Assembly (NCBI GenBank): GCA_964439605.1
Contig: CAYTPC010000153.1
Coordinates: 1-20,866 of the forward strand
Length of the DNA stretch: 20,866 nucleotides
Source of the DNA: JAITWT01 sp964439605
GTDB taxonomy: Bacteria > Pseudomonadota > Gammaproteobacteria > Burkholderiales > Burkholderiaceae_C
Direction: 5' to 3'
Shown here: positions 1 through 7,798 of the stretch, piece by piece
Numbering within the stretch: position 1 is the stretch's first letter
Layout: each line of letters starts with the position of its first letter
Position numbers and translations under genes: made by a program
Notes under the pieces: model-generated
The model's database searches: none
Seen by the model: the letters and a program-made list of their open reading frames with translations, nothing else
What the model was told of the DNA's origin: nothing

Positions 1-1
1 A

Positions 2-613
2 CAAAGCGGCGGCGCCGTTCATTTCGAATCGGTCGGCGGCGTCAAGGCGGCCCAGCGCATCCGCGAGGGCGAAGTTTTCGACATCGCCGTGCTGGATGCC
101 GACGTGATCGACGGACTCATTGCCGACGGTTATGTGGTTGCGGGCAGCCAGACGGCTGTGGTTCGCTCCGGCGTCGCCATCGCGGTAAAAGCGGGCGCGC
201 GCCGCCCAGACGCGAGCAGCGAAGTCCGGCTGCGTGACGCGGTGCAGGCGGCCGCCAGCATTGGGTATTCCACCGGGCCGAGCGGCACGGCGCTGCTTCG
301 GCTGTTTGAGCGCTGGGGCATCATGGCGTCCGTCGCGGGCCGGCTGGTACAGGCGCCGCCGGGCGTGCCGGTTGGCCGTCTTGTCGCCGAAGGTACGGCT
401 GAGATCGGCTTCCAGCAGATCAGCGAACTGATTCACGTCCCCGGAATAGAACTGATCAGGCCGATGCCGCCAGGGTGCGAGATCACCACGGTTTTTTCGG
501 CGGGGCTTTGTTCAACGTCCCGGCAACCCGACGCTGTGCGCGCCCTCCTGGCGTTCATGGCTTCTCCGGTTGCCGAACCGGCAAAACAACGGCAAGGCAT
601 GGAGTCTCCATGA
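2..613 (+). CDS. Molybdate-type (ModA-like) substrate-binding protein, 3' part only
   Basis: The reading frame is open from base 2 to the TGA at 611-613 (203 residues visible), so the N-terminus and any signal peptide lie outside the window. The sequence resembles the C-terminal lobe of the periplasmic binding protein type II fold seen in ModA-like proteins: an 'IAVLDADVIDGL' segment, a 'GVAIAVKAGARRPD' hinge-like strand, 'YSTGPSGT' and a C-terminal 'AKQRQGMESP' close to the usual 'AK..xGMEP' ending. The stop overlaps the ligJ start in an ATGA junction, so the two genes are probably translationally coupled. No molybdate permease or ATPase is next to it. Proteins of this type are often found beside lig genes; whether they bind molybdate, an aromatic acid or another ligand is not known from this sequence. 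Confidence 0.8.
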   Translation, partial: QSGGAVHFESVGGVKAAQRIREGEVFDIAVLDADVIDGLIADGYVVAGSQTAVVRSGVAIAVKAGARRPDASSEVRLRDAVQAAASIGYSTGPSGTALLRLFERWGIMASVAGRLVQAPPGVPVGRLVAEGTAEIGFQQISELIHVPGIELIRPMPPGCEITTVFSAGLCSTSRQPDAVRALLAFMASPVAEPAKQRQGMESP

Positions 614-1638
614 TTATTGATATCCACGGTCACTACACCACGGCGCCGAAGGCGCTTGAAGACTGGCGCAACCGGCAGATCGCCGCCATTGGCCATCCCG
701 CGCTGGTCCCGCAAGCCTCGGAACTCAGGATCAGCGACGACGAACTGCGTGCAAGCATCGAGACCAACCAGCTCAAAAAGATGCGGGAGCGCGGCGCTGA
801 CCTGACGGTGTTTTCACCGCGCGCCAGCTTCATGGCGCACCACATCGGCGACTTCAGCGTAAGCAGCGCCTGGGCGGCCATTTGCAATGAACTGGTTCAC
901 CGCGTTTCGACGCTGTTCCCGGATCATTTCATCGGCTGCGCGATGCTGCCGCAGTCGCCCGGCGTCGATCCCCGCACGTGTTTGCCCGAGCTTGAAAAAT
1001 GCGTCCGGGAATACGGCTTCGTGGCGATCAACCTCAATCCGGATCCTTCCGGCGGTCACTGGACATCGCCGCCGCTGACCGACCGCCACTGGTATCCCAT
1101 CTATGAAAAGATGGTCGAACACGATATTCCGGCGATGATCCATGTATCGACTTCCTGCAATGCGTGTTTCCATACCACCGGGGCGCATTACATCAACGCC
1201 GACACCACGGCGGTGATGCAGTTGATTCAGGGCGATCTGTTCAAGGATTTTCCGGCGCTGCGGTTCGTCATCCCGCATGGCGGCGGCGCGGCGCCCTACC
1301 ACTGGGGACGTTACCGCGGTCTTGCGCAGGAACTGAAAAAGCCGCTGCTCACGGAGCACCTGCTGAACAATGTTTTCTTCGATACCTGTGTCTATCACCA
1401 GCCGGGCATCGACCTGCTGACCCGCGTCATTCCTGTCGACAACATTCTTTTTGCATCCGAGATGATCGGCGCGGTCAAGGGCATCGACCCCGAAACGGGT
1501 TACCACTTCGACGACACGCGCCGCTACATCGAAGCGGCGCTGAACCTCTCGCCCGCGGACCGCCATAAAGTTTACGAAGGCAACGCGCGGCGTGTTTATC
1601 CCCGCCTCGACGCGGCGCTCAAGAAGAAAGGAAAGTGA
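610..1638 (+). CDS. ligJ: 4-oxalomesaconate hydratase (amidohydrolase family)
   Basis: A 342-residue protein of the amidohydrolase superfamily, closely resembling LigJ, which adds water to 4-oxalomesaconate to give 4-carboxy-4-hydroxy-2-oxoadipate (CHA) in the protocatechuate 4,5-cleavage pathway. The N-terminus reads MIIDIHGHYTTAP, giving the metal-binding HxH (H6, H8). Further likely ligand or catalytic residues are H178 in 'MIHVST', H223 in 'IPHGGGAAPYHWGR' and E284 in 'FASEMIG'. The start at 610 was chosen over an upstream in-frame ATG at 475 because MIIDIHGH is the family's N-terminus and because it forms an ATGA overlap with the preceding gene. ligK follows after one base. It is a cytoplasmic enzyme and the family assignment is firm. 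Confidence 0.93.
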   Translation: MIIDIHGHYTTAPKALEDWRNRQIAAIGHPALVPQASELRISDDELRASIETNQLKKMRERGADLTVFSPRASFMAHHIGDFSVSSAWAAICNELVHRVSTLFPDHFIGCAMLPQSPGVDPRTCLPELEKCVREYGFVAINLNPDPSGGHWTSPPLTDRHWYPIYEKMVEHDIPAMIHVSTSCNACFHTTGAHYINADTTAVMQLIQGDLFKDFPALRFVIPHGGGAAPYHWGRYRGLAQELKKPLLTEHLLNNVFFDTCVYHQPGIDLLTRVIPVDNILFASEMIGAVKGIDPETGYHFDDTRRYIEAALNLSPADRHKVYEGNARRVYPRLDAALKKKGK

Positions 1639-1639
1639 C

Positions 1640-2323
1640 GTGTACGAACTCGGGGTTGTCTACCGCAACATCGTCCGCACCGAACGCAACCTTGCCGATG
1701 CGCTGTCCCGCTACGGCACGGCGACCGTGCATGAAGCGATGGGGCGCGTCGGTCTGATGCAGCCGTACATGCGCCCAATCTATGCCGGCGCGCAGGTCTC
1801 CGGTACCGCGGTGACCGTCCTGATGCATCCGGGCGACAACTGGATGATGCATGTCGTCGCCGAGCAGATTCAGCCGGGCGATATTGTCGTGGCCGCGATT
1901 ACCGCCGAATGTACGGACGGTTATTTCGGCGATCTGCTGGCCACCAGTTTCAAGGCGCGCGGCGCGCGCGCGCTGGTGATTGACGCGGGTGTGCGCGATG
2001 TCAAAACACTGACCGAAATGCCGTTTCCGGTCTGGAGCAAATGCATCAGCGCCAAGGGAACGATCAAGGCGACGCCCGGTTCCGTGAATATTCCGGTGGT
2101 CTGCGCCGGCGCGCTGGTCAATCCCGGCGATGTAGTCGTCGCCGACGACGACGGCGTGGTCTGCGTGCCGCGCGCACTGGCGGCAAAAACGCTGGAAGCG
2201 GCCGCCGCGCGTGAAACCAATGAAGGCGCCAAGCGCGCAAAATTCGCGGCCGGCATTCTTGGCCTCGATATGTACGGCATGCGCGAACCGCTGGCCAAGG
2301 CGGGGCTGAAATACATCGACTGA
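1640..2323 (+). CDS. ligK: 4-carboxy-4-hydroxy-2-oxoadipate (CHA) aldolase, RraA/HMG aldolase family
   Basis: A 227-residue class II aldolase of the LigK/HMG aldolase type, which cleaves CHA (and usually 4-hydroxy-4-methyl-2-oxoglutarate) to pyruvate and oxaloacetate with a divalent metal. Conserved features are 'GDNWMMHVVAEQIQPGDIVV', 'GYFGDLLATSFKARGARALV' and the active-site pair R119-D120 in 'DAGVRDVKTL', with the late 'PGDVVVADDDGVVCVP' strand. The start is a GTG at 1640, one base after the ligJ stop, behind a good AAGGAAAG ribosome site. No ATG fits, and the resulting length equals that of known LigK. The C-terminal half carries the helical extension typical of the aldolases rather than of RraA ribonuclease regulators. 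It completes the lower pathway begun by LigJ. Confidence 0.92.
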   Translation: MYELGVVYRNIVRTERNLADALSRYGTATVHEAMGRVGLMQPYMRPIYAGAQVSGTAVTVLMHPGDNWMMHVVAEQIQPGDIVVAAITAECTDGYFGDLLATSFKARGARALVIDAGVRDVKTLTEMPFPVWSKCISAKGTIKATPGSVNIPVVCAGALVNPGDVVVADDDGVVCVPRALAAKTLEAAAARETNEGAKRAKFAAGILGLDMYGMREPLAKAGLKYID

Positions 2324-2335
2324 GCGGCCATCATC

Positions 2336-3286
2336 ATGCACGGTTTGCTTTCCCGCCCCACCACTGGCCCGTTTGAAAAAACGCCCGGCTGGCTCGATTG
2401 GTTCGACCGTCCGAGCAAGCCGAAGTTTGTGCTGCCGGCTGGCGCCGTGGACGCGCATTGCCACGTTTTCGGCCCGGGCGAGCAGTTCCCGTATGCGCCG
2501 GAGCGCAAGTACACGCCCTGCGACGCGCCGAAAGAGCAACTTTTCGCGCTGCGCGACCATCTCGGCTTCGCGCGCAATGTGATCGTTCAGGCGACTTGCC
2601 ACGGCGACGATAACCGCGCCCTGGTCGATGCCCTGATGCATTCCGGCGGAAAAGCGCGCGGCATTGCCACCGTCAAACGCCATGTTACCGACCAGGCGTT
2701 GCAGGCCCTGCATTCCGCCGGCGTGCGCGGCGTGCGCTTCAACTTCGTCAAGCGGCTGGTCGATTTCACGCCTCGGGACGAGCTTCTTGAAATCGCGCGG
2801 CGCATCGCGCCGCTCGGCTGGCACGTGGTGATTTATTTCGAGGCGGCCGACCTGCCCGAACTGTGGGAATTTTTCACCGCGCTGCCCACCCCCGTCGTCG
2901 TCGATCACATGGGGCGCCCCGACGTGACCAAGCCGGTCGATGGCCCCGAGTTCGAGCTGTTCGTTCGGTTCATGCGGGAAAACGCCAACGTCTGGGCTAA
3001 GGTCAGTTGCCCGGAACGCCTCTCGCGCAGCGGGCCGCCCGCGCTCAACGCGGAAACGGCGCCTTACCGGGATGTCGTGCCGTTCGCCCGCCGCATCGTC
3101 GAAACCTTCCCGGACCGGGTGCTCTGGGGCACAGACTGGCCCCATCCCAATCTGCAAAACCACATGCCCGACGATGGGCTGCTGGTTGACTTCATTCCCC
3201 ACATTGCCACCTCGGCCGCATTGCAAAAAAAACTGCTGGTTGACAACCCTGTGCGCCTGTACTGGAACCTCACGGAGAAAACATGA
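2336..3286 (+). CDS. ligI: 2-pyrone-4,6-dicarboxylate lactonase
   Basis: A 316-residue amidohydrolase matching LigI, which hydrolyses 2-pyrone-4,6-dicarboxylate (PDC) to the open-chain oxalomesaconate tautomers. Visible motifs are 'VDAHCHVFGP' (H41 and H43), 'VVDHMGRPD' (H191) and 'LWGTDWPHPN' (D267 as the probable catalytic aspartate), in the order seen in the family. It is slightly longer than the roughly 293-residue reference LigI, with extra N-terminal residues before the first strand (MHGLLSRPTTGPFEKTP). The stop overlaps the ligC start by four bases (ATGA at 3283-3286). It acts between LigC and LigJ in the pathway, and the gene order brackets it accordingly. Confidence 0.92.
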   Translation: MHGLLSRPTTGPFEKTPGWLDWFDRPSKPKFVLPAGAVDAHCHVFGPGEQFPYAPERKYTPCDAPKEQLFALRDHLGFARNVIVQATCHGDDNRALVDALMHSGGKARGIATVKRHVTDQALQALHSAGVRGVRFNFVKRLVDFTPRDELLEIARRIAPLGWHVVIYFEAADLPELWEFFTALPTPVVVDHMGRPDVTKPVDGPEFELFVRFMRENANVWAKVSCPERLSRSGPPALNAETAPYRDVVPFARRIVETFPDRVLWGTDWPHPNLQNHMPDDGLLVDFIPHIATSAALQKKLLVDNPVRLYWNLTEKT

Positions 3287-4230
3287 AACTCGCCCTTGCC
3301 GGAGCCGGCGCTTTTGGCATCAAGCACCTCGAAGCCCTGCAGAAGATAGCGGGGGTGGAAGTTGTCTCGCTGGTCGTTACCGACATCAACAAAGCGCGCG
3401 ATACCGCGGCGCGCTTCGGTATCGGCCATGTGGTTACCGATCTGAACGAAGCGTTGCAGCGGCCGGATGTCGAAGGCGTGCTCCTGTGCACGCCAACGCA
3501 ACTCCACGCCGCGCAGACCTTGCAGTGCCTCAAAGCCGGCAAGCATGTGATGGTGGAGATCCCGTTGGCCGACAAACTGGCCGACGCCCAGGCCGTGGCC
3601 GCCTTGCAGCGCGAAACCGGGCTGGTGGTCATGGTCGGCCACACGCGCCGCTTCAATCCCAGCCATCAATACCTGCACAAAAAAATCGCGGTGGGTGACC
3701 TATCGGTTCAGCAGATGGACGTGCAGACCTATTTCTTCCGCCGCACCAATACCAACGCCCTGGGCCAGCCGCGCAGCTGGACCGATCACCTGCTCTGGCA
3801 CCACGCCGCGCACACGGTCGATCTGTTTGCTTACCAGACCGGCGGCGCCATCGTCCAGGCGCACGCCGTCCAGGGGCCGATTCATCCCGCGCTGGGCATT
3901 GCCATGGACATGTCGATCCAGCTCAAAAGCAGCACCGGCGCGATCTGCACGCTGTCGCTCTCGTTCAACAACGACGGGCCGCTGGGCACGTTCTTCCGCT
4001 ACATCTGCGACAACGGCACGTATCTCGCGCGTTATGACGATCTTTTCACCGGCAAGGAAGAAAAAATCGATGTCTCCCAGGTTGATGTCTCGATGAACGG
4101 CATTGAATTGCAAGACCGGGAATTCATCGCCGCGATCCGGGAAAAACGGGAGCCCAACGCCAGCCTCGCCAGCGTGCTGCCGTGCTATCACACGCTCGAC
4201 CGTCTTGAAAAACAATTAAAGGGAAATTGA
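3283..4230 (+). CDS. ligC: 4-carboxy-2-hydroxymuconate-6-semialdehyde dehydrogenase (Gfo/Idh/MocA family)
   Basis: A 315-residue NAD(P)-dependent oxidoreductase with an N-terminal Rossmann fold, 'LALAGAGAFGIKHLEAL', and the Gfo/Idh/MocA C-terminal domain. The usual EKP motif reads 'VEIPLADKLADA', which is the form I associate with LigC and not with sugar dehydrogenases. LigC oxidises the hemiacetal form of CHMS, the product of LigAB, to PDC. Other conserved blocks are 'VGHTRRFNPSHQ' and 'LLWHHAAHTVDLFAYQTG'. The gene is the same size as the reference LigC and is coupled to ligI by a four-base overlap, with the aldo/keto reductase gene beginning three bases after its stop. Confidence 0.92.
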   Translation: MKLALAGAGAFGIKHLEALQKIAGVEVVSLVVTDINKARDTAARFGIGHVVTDLNEALQRPDVEGVLLCTPTQLHAAQTLQCLKAGKHVMVEIPLADKLADAQAVAALQRETGLVVMVGHTRRFNPSHQYLHKKIAVGDLSVQQMDVQTYFFRRTNTNALGQPRSWTDHLLWHHAAHTVDLFAYQTGGAIVQAHAVQGPIHPALGIAMDMSIQLKSSTGAICTLSLSFNNDGPLGTFFRYICDNGTYLARYDDLFTGKEEKIDVSQVDVSMNGIELQDREFIAAIREKREPNASLASVLPCYHTLDRLEKQLKGN

Positions 4231-4233
4231 GGA

Positions 4234-5244
4234 ATGACGCTTGCTCACCGCCGGATTGGCACTCTCAGCGTCTCGGCCATTGGGCTGGGTTGCATGGGGC
4301 TTTCGCATGCCTACGGCACGCCCCCTGCGCCCGAACAGGGCGAAGCCGTATTGCGGCGCGCGCTCGATCTTGGCATTGATTTTTTTGACACCGCCGCCCT
4401 GTACGGCTTCGGCGCCAACGAAGAACTACTGGGACGCGCGCTCGCCCCGTACCGCTCACGCCTGGTGCTGGCAAGCAAGTGCGGCATGACCGGCGTGGGG
4501 GGCAAGCGCGTCATCGACGGGCGGCCGGAAACCCTGGTGCGTACCTGCGACGAATCGCTGCGCCGGTTGCGCACGGACGTTATCGACCTCTATTACCTGC
4601 ATCGCTGGGATCGGCAGGTGCCCATCGAAGACAGCGTCGGCGCGCTGGCCGGACTGGTGCGCGCCGGAAAAATCCGCCACATCGGCCTGTCCGAAGTATC
4701 GGCCCCCACCCTGCGTCGCGCCCACGCGGTTCATCCCATCGCAGCGGTTCAGAACGAGTATTCGCTGTGGACGCGTGAGCCGGAAATCGGCATCACCAGC
4801 GCCTGCCGCGAACTCGGAATTGCGCTGGTGGCCTTCAGCCCGCTAGGCCGCGGGTTTTTCGGCGGGGAACTGACAGACCCGGCCCGCCAGTTCGAGCCCG
4901 GCGACATCCGCCTGGCCATGCCACGCTTTGGGCCCGAGCACTACGCCAAAAATCTCGCCCTGTTTGGCGGCTACCGCGAAATCGCGGCGGCCGTCGGCTG
5001 CCGCCCCGCCCAATTGGCGCTTGCCTGGTTGCTGGCGCAAGGCGAATACATCGTTCCCATTCCCGGAACACGAAACTTGCAGCACCTCAGTGAGGCCGCC
5101 GGCGCGACTTCCATCGCGCTGGATGCCGACACCGTTGCCCGCCTCGATGCGCTGATCAACCAGCACACCGTCAGCGGCAACCGCTACAACGATGCCACAC
5201 AGGCAGAGATCGACACCGAGCGCTTTCCCGCGCTCCAAACCTGA
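4234..5244 (+). CDS. Aldo/keto reductase within the lig operon
   Basis: A 336-residue aldo/keto reductase. The catalytic tetrad is complete: D52 and Y57 in 'FFDTAALYGFG', K82 in 'LASKCG', and H123 in 'DLYYLHRWD'. NADP(H)-site motifs 'AVQNEYSLWTREPE', 'VAFSPLGRGFF' and 'IPIPGTRNLQHL' follow in the usual order. It sits between ligC and ligA with gaps of three and about eleven bases, so it should be co-expressed with ring cleavage. No aldo/keto reductase step belongs to the classical 4,5-cleavage pathway. It could reduce a semialdehyde intermediate such as CHMS, handle an aromatic aldehyde feeding into protocatechuate, or detoxify. The substrate cannot be told from sequence. Confidence 0.88.
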   Translation: MTLAHRRIGTLSVSAIGLGCMGLSHAYGTPPAPEQGEAVLRRALDLGIDFFDTAALYGFGANEELLGRALAPYRSRLVLASKCGMTGVGGKRVIDGRPETLVRTCDESLRRLRTDVIDLYYLHRWDRQVPIEDSVGALAGLVRAGKIRHIGLSEVSAPTLRRAHAVHPIAAVQNEYSLWTREPEIGITSACRELGIALVAFSPLGRGFFGGELTDPARQFEPGDIRLAMPRFGPEHYAKNLALFGGYREIAAAVGCRPAQLALAWLLAQGEYIVPIPGTRNLQHLSEAAGATSIALDADTVARLDALINQHTVSGNRYNDATQAEIDTERFPALQT

Positions 5245-5255
5245 AGGAGATGTTC

Positions 5256-5618
5256 ATGAGCATGGCCCCCAAAAAGCGCAATATCCCCGGCACCGTCCTT
5301 TTCGACGGCGACATGGCCCGCAAGGGATACGCGCTCAACAAGATGTGTTTTTCATTCAATTCCTCTGACTGCCGGGAAGCGTTCCTGCGCGACGAGGACG
5401 CCTACTGCGCGCAATTCGGGCTGAACGCCGAACAACGCGAGGCCATTCGCAACCGGAATGTGCTGCAGTTGCTTGCGGCCGGAGGCAACGCCTATTTTCT
5501 GGCCAAATTCGCCGGTATTTTCGGCCTCGACATGCAGGACATCGGCGCCCAGCAAACGGGCATGAGCAAAAAGGATTTCCAGGACAAGCTCCTGGCCTAC
5601 GCAACCGCAACCAGATAG
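5256..5618 (+). CDS. ligA: Protocatechuate 4,5-dioxygenase, alpha subunit
   Basis: A small all-helical LigA-type subunit of 120 residues, beginning MSMAPKKRNIPGTVLFDG. Family features are 'PGTVLFDGDMARKGYALNKMCFS', the 'DEDAYCAQFGLNAEQREAI' stretch and 'AAGGNAYFLAKFAGIFG'. LigA closes the active site of the catalytic LigB subunit. It is somewhat shorter than the 139-residue reference, lacking most of the C-terminal tail. The start at 5256 is preferred over the in-frame ATG at 5250 because the AAGGAGA ribosome site (5244-5250) would overlap the latter, while 5256 sits five bases behind it; 5262 is also possible. ligB begins ten bases after the stop. Confidence 0.9.
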   Translation: MSMAPKKRNIPGTVLFDGDMARKGYALNKMCFSFNSSDCREAFLRDEDAYCAQFGLNAEQREAIRNRNVLQLLAAGGNAYFLAKFAGIFGLDMQDIGAQQTGMSKKDFQDKLLAYATATR

Positions 5619-5628
5619 GAAGAACATC

Positions 5629-6465
5629 ATGGCAACCATAGTCGGCAGTATCGCCACCTCGCACATCCCGGCCATCGGTGGCGCCATCGCAAAGCAAAAG
5701 CAGCAGGATCCGTACTGGAAACCGTTCTTCGACGGCTTCCCGCCGGCGCGCGATTGGATCGCCAAAGTCAAGCCGGACGTCGCCGTCGTCTTTTATAACG
5801 ACCACGGCCTGAATTTCTTCCTGGACAAAATACCCACCTTCTCGATCGGCGCGGCGCCGGTTTATCACAATGCGGACGAAGGCTGGGGCATTCCCACGCT
5901 TGCGCCCCACCAAGGCGACGAGGATCTGTCGTGGCATCTGATCGACGCGCTCAACGCCAATGAGTTCGACATGACGGTTTGCCAGGAAATGCAGGTGGAC
6001 CACGCTTTCACACTGCCGCTGGAACTTCTGTGGCCCGGCCAGAAATGCAACCTGCGCACGGTGCCGATTTGCATCAACACCGTGTTATTTCCGTTGCCGT
6101 CGGCGCTGCGCTGCTACCGGCTGGGTCAGGCGGTGGGGCGCGCCATCGAAGCCTGGGACAGCGACGCGCGCGTACTCATATTGGGTACCGGCGGCCTGTC
6201 GCATCAGCTTGAAGGCAAACGGGCAGGCTTCATGAATCCGGAGTTCGATCAGGTGTTCATGAGCAAGCTGGTCGATGACCCGCTTTGGGTGGCGCGCTAC
6301 TCGCCCCCCGAGTTGGTCGAACTGACCGGAACCCAGGGAGTCGAGCTGCTCAATTGGGTCGCCATGCGCGGCGCCTTGACCGGCCGCGTCTCGCTCGTGC
6401 ATCAGAACTACCACATCCCGATCTCGAACACGGCAACCGGCCTGATGGTTCTGGCCAACGACTGA
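5629..6465 (+). CDS. ligB: Protocatechuate 4,5-dioxygenase, beta (catalytic) subunit
   Basis: A 278-residue class III extradiol dioxygenase that, with LigA, opens protocatechuate between carbons 4 and 5 to give 4-carboxy-2-hydroxymuconate-6-semialdehyde. The Fe(II) ligands are recognisable as H12 in 'ATSHIPAI', H59 in 'YNDHGLNFF' and E239 in 'QGVELLNW'. The probable general base is H192 in 'GLSHQLEG', and H125 lies in 'VDHAF'. All are at positions close to those of the crystallised LigAB. The start has a ribosome site, AGGAAG, just upstream. It follows ligA by ten bases and is followed by the transporter binding-protein gene 17 bases after its stop, so uptake and ring cleavage share a transcription unit. 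Confidence 0.94.
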   Translation: MATIVGSIATSHIPAIGGAIAKQKQQDPYWKPFFDGFPPARDWIAKVKPDVAVVFYNDHGLNFFLDKIPTFSIGAAPVYHNADEGWGIPTLAPHQGDEDLSWHLIDALNANEFDMTVCQEMQVDHAFTLPLELLWPGQKCNLRTVPICINTVLFPLPSALRCYRLGQAVGRAIEAWDSDARVLILGTGGLSHQLEGKRAGFMNPEFDQVFMSKLVDDPLWVARYSPPELVELTGTQGVELLNWVAMRGALTGRVSLVHQNYHIPISNTATGLMVLAND

Positions 6466-6482
6466 TCAAGGAAAACCAAACC

Positions 6483-7673
6483 ATGCAACGACGTTCTTTC
6501 ATTCGCGGCGCCGCATCGAGCGCAATCGCTCTGGCCATTGGCGCGGTCTGCGTGCCGGCGATGGCGCAAGACACCCCCTTCAAAGTCGGCCTGCTGCTGT
6601 CCATGACCGGCCAGCAGGCGTCCACCGGCAGGCAGGTGCTGGCCGGCGTCAAGCAATACATGGCCGAGCACGGAGACACGGTGGCCGGCCGCAAGGTCGA
6701 GATCATCGTCAAGGACGACGTTGCCGTGCCCGACACCACCAAGCGTCTGGCGCAGGAGATGATCGTCAACGACAAGGTGGACGTCATCGCCGGCTTTGGC
6801 GTCACGCCCAACGCGATGGCCGTCGCGCCATTGGCCACCCAGTCCAAAACGCCCGCCATCATCATGGCCGCGGCCACCTCCGCCATCACCGACGCATCGC
6901 CCTTCATGGTCCGCGCCAGCTTCACGCTGCCCCAGGCTTCGGTCACGCTGGCCGACTGGGCGCCCAAGGGCGGCATCAAATCGGTGGTCACGCTGGTCAG
7001 CGACTACGGCCCCGGCAAGGATGCCGAGAAGTACTTCACCGAGCGTTTCGAGCGCAGCGGCGGCAAGGTCATCGATCAGTTGCGCGTGCCCCTGATGGCG
7101 CCCGACTTCGGGCCGTTCCTGCAGAAAGTGCATGATCTCAAGCCTGACGCGCTGTTCGTGTTCGTGCCCTCGGGCCTGGGCGCCGCGCTGATGAAACAGT
7201 TCGTCGAACGCGGCATGCACAAAGGCGGCATCAGGCTGATCGGAACCGGCGACATGACCGACGACGATCTGCTCAACGGCATGGGTGACAGCGCGTTGGG
7301 CGTGGTCACCGCGCACCACTATTCAGCCGCGCACGACTCGCCAACCAACCAGAAATACGTCCAGGCATTCGAGAAAGCCAACAACGGAATGCGCCCCAAT
7401 TTCATGTCCGTCGGCGGTTACGATGGCATGCATCTGATCTACGCGGCCCTGGAAAAAACCAAAGGCGGCCAAGGCGGCGGCCCTGCGCTGGTCGAGGCGA
7501 TGAAGGGTTTGTCCTTTGAAAGTCCGCGCGGCCCGGTTCAGGTCGATCCGCAAACGCGCGAGTTAATTCAGAATGTGTACCTGCGCAAGATCGAAAAGAA
7601 AGACGGCCAGCTTTACAACGTCGAGTTTGACGTGGCCAAGGCAGTCAAAGATCCCGGCAAGGAGAAGAAATAA
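6483..7673 (+). CDS. livK: Liv-type ABC transporter substrate-binding protein with Tat-like signal
   Basis: A 396-residue periplasmic binding protein type I (LivK/HAAT family). It begins MQRRSFIRGAASSAIALAIG with a twin-arginine motif (RRSFIR), a hydrophobic stretch and a probable cleavage site after 'VPAMA', suggesting export by the Tat system already folded. The mature part starts 'QDTPFKVGLLLSMTGQQAS' and contains 'VKDDVAVPDTTKRLAQEMI', the usual family pattern. The start at 6483 follows an AAGGA site and gives a complete signal; a longer in-frame reading from 6285 would overlap ligB. The position directly after ligAB suggests the ligand is an aromatic acid or a pathway-related substrate and not a branched-chain amino acid. 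That is inference from context. Confidence 0.88.
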   Translation: MQRRSFIRGAASSAIALAIGAVCVPAMAQDTPFKVGLLLSMTGQQASTGRQVLAGVKQYMAEHGDTVAGRKVEIIVKDDVAVPDTTKRLAQEMIVNDKVDVIAGFGVTPNAMAVAPLATQSKTPAIIMAAATSAITDASPFMVRASFTLPQASVTLADWAPKGGIKSVVTLVSDYGPGKDAEKYFTERFERSGGKVIDQLRVPLMAPDFGPFLQKVHDLKPDALFVFVPSGLGAALMKQFVERGMHKGGIRLIGTGDMTDDDLLNGMGDSALGVVTAHHYSAAHDSPTNQKYVQAFEKANNGMRPNFMSVGGYDGMHLIYAALEKTKGGQGGGPALVEAMKGLSFESPRGPVQVDPQTRELIQNVYLRKIEKKDGQLYNVEFDVAKAVKDPGKEKK

Positions 7674-7719
7674 GCCACGCCAGAAAGAGTAGGCGGCGCT
7701 TGCGCGGATTGATGTGTAG

Positions 7720-7751
7720 CCGGGCTGTTTTGCCTTGCGCGGCCAGCCCGG
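7720..7751 (+). terminator. Hairpin between livK and livH (possible attenuator)
   Basis: In the 125-base gap between the binding-protein gene and the first permease gene there is an inverted repeat with 8-bp GC-rich arms, CCGGGCTG (7720-7727) and CAGCCCGG (7744-7751), and a 16-base loop. It is followed by an AT-rich stretch (ATTTATTG) but no continuous T run. Such hairpins after a binding-protein gene commonly stabilise its mRNA or reduce expression of the permease genes. A role as a partial terminator or mRNA stabiliser is inference. Confidence 0.4.
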
Positions 7752-7798
7752 ATTTATTGTTCCTTTGTCAATTTCCCTGCCGTATCTGAATCGCAGAG

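Noticed and set aside
475..609. Longer ligJ start at 475
   Set aside because: The extra 45 residues overlap the preceding gene in another frame and do not look like the amidohydrolase N-terminus. The 610 start gives the typical MIIDIHGH and an ATGA junction.
1619..3226. A 535-residue open frame on the minus strand, opposite ligK and ligI
   Set aside because: It lies wholly opposite well-supported genes in GC-rich DNA, has no recognisable domain, and is explained by codon bias of the + strand genes. The same applies to the minus-strand frames at 814-1566, 6408-7319, 7754-8785 and 9429-10463.
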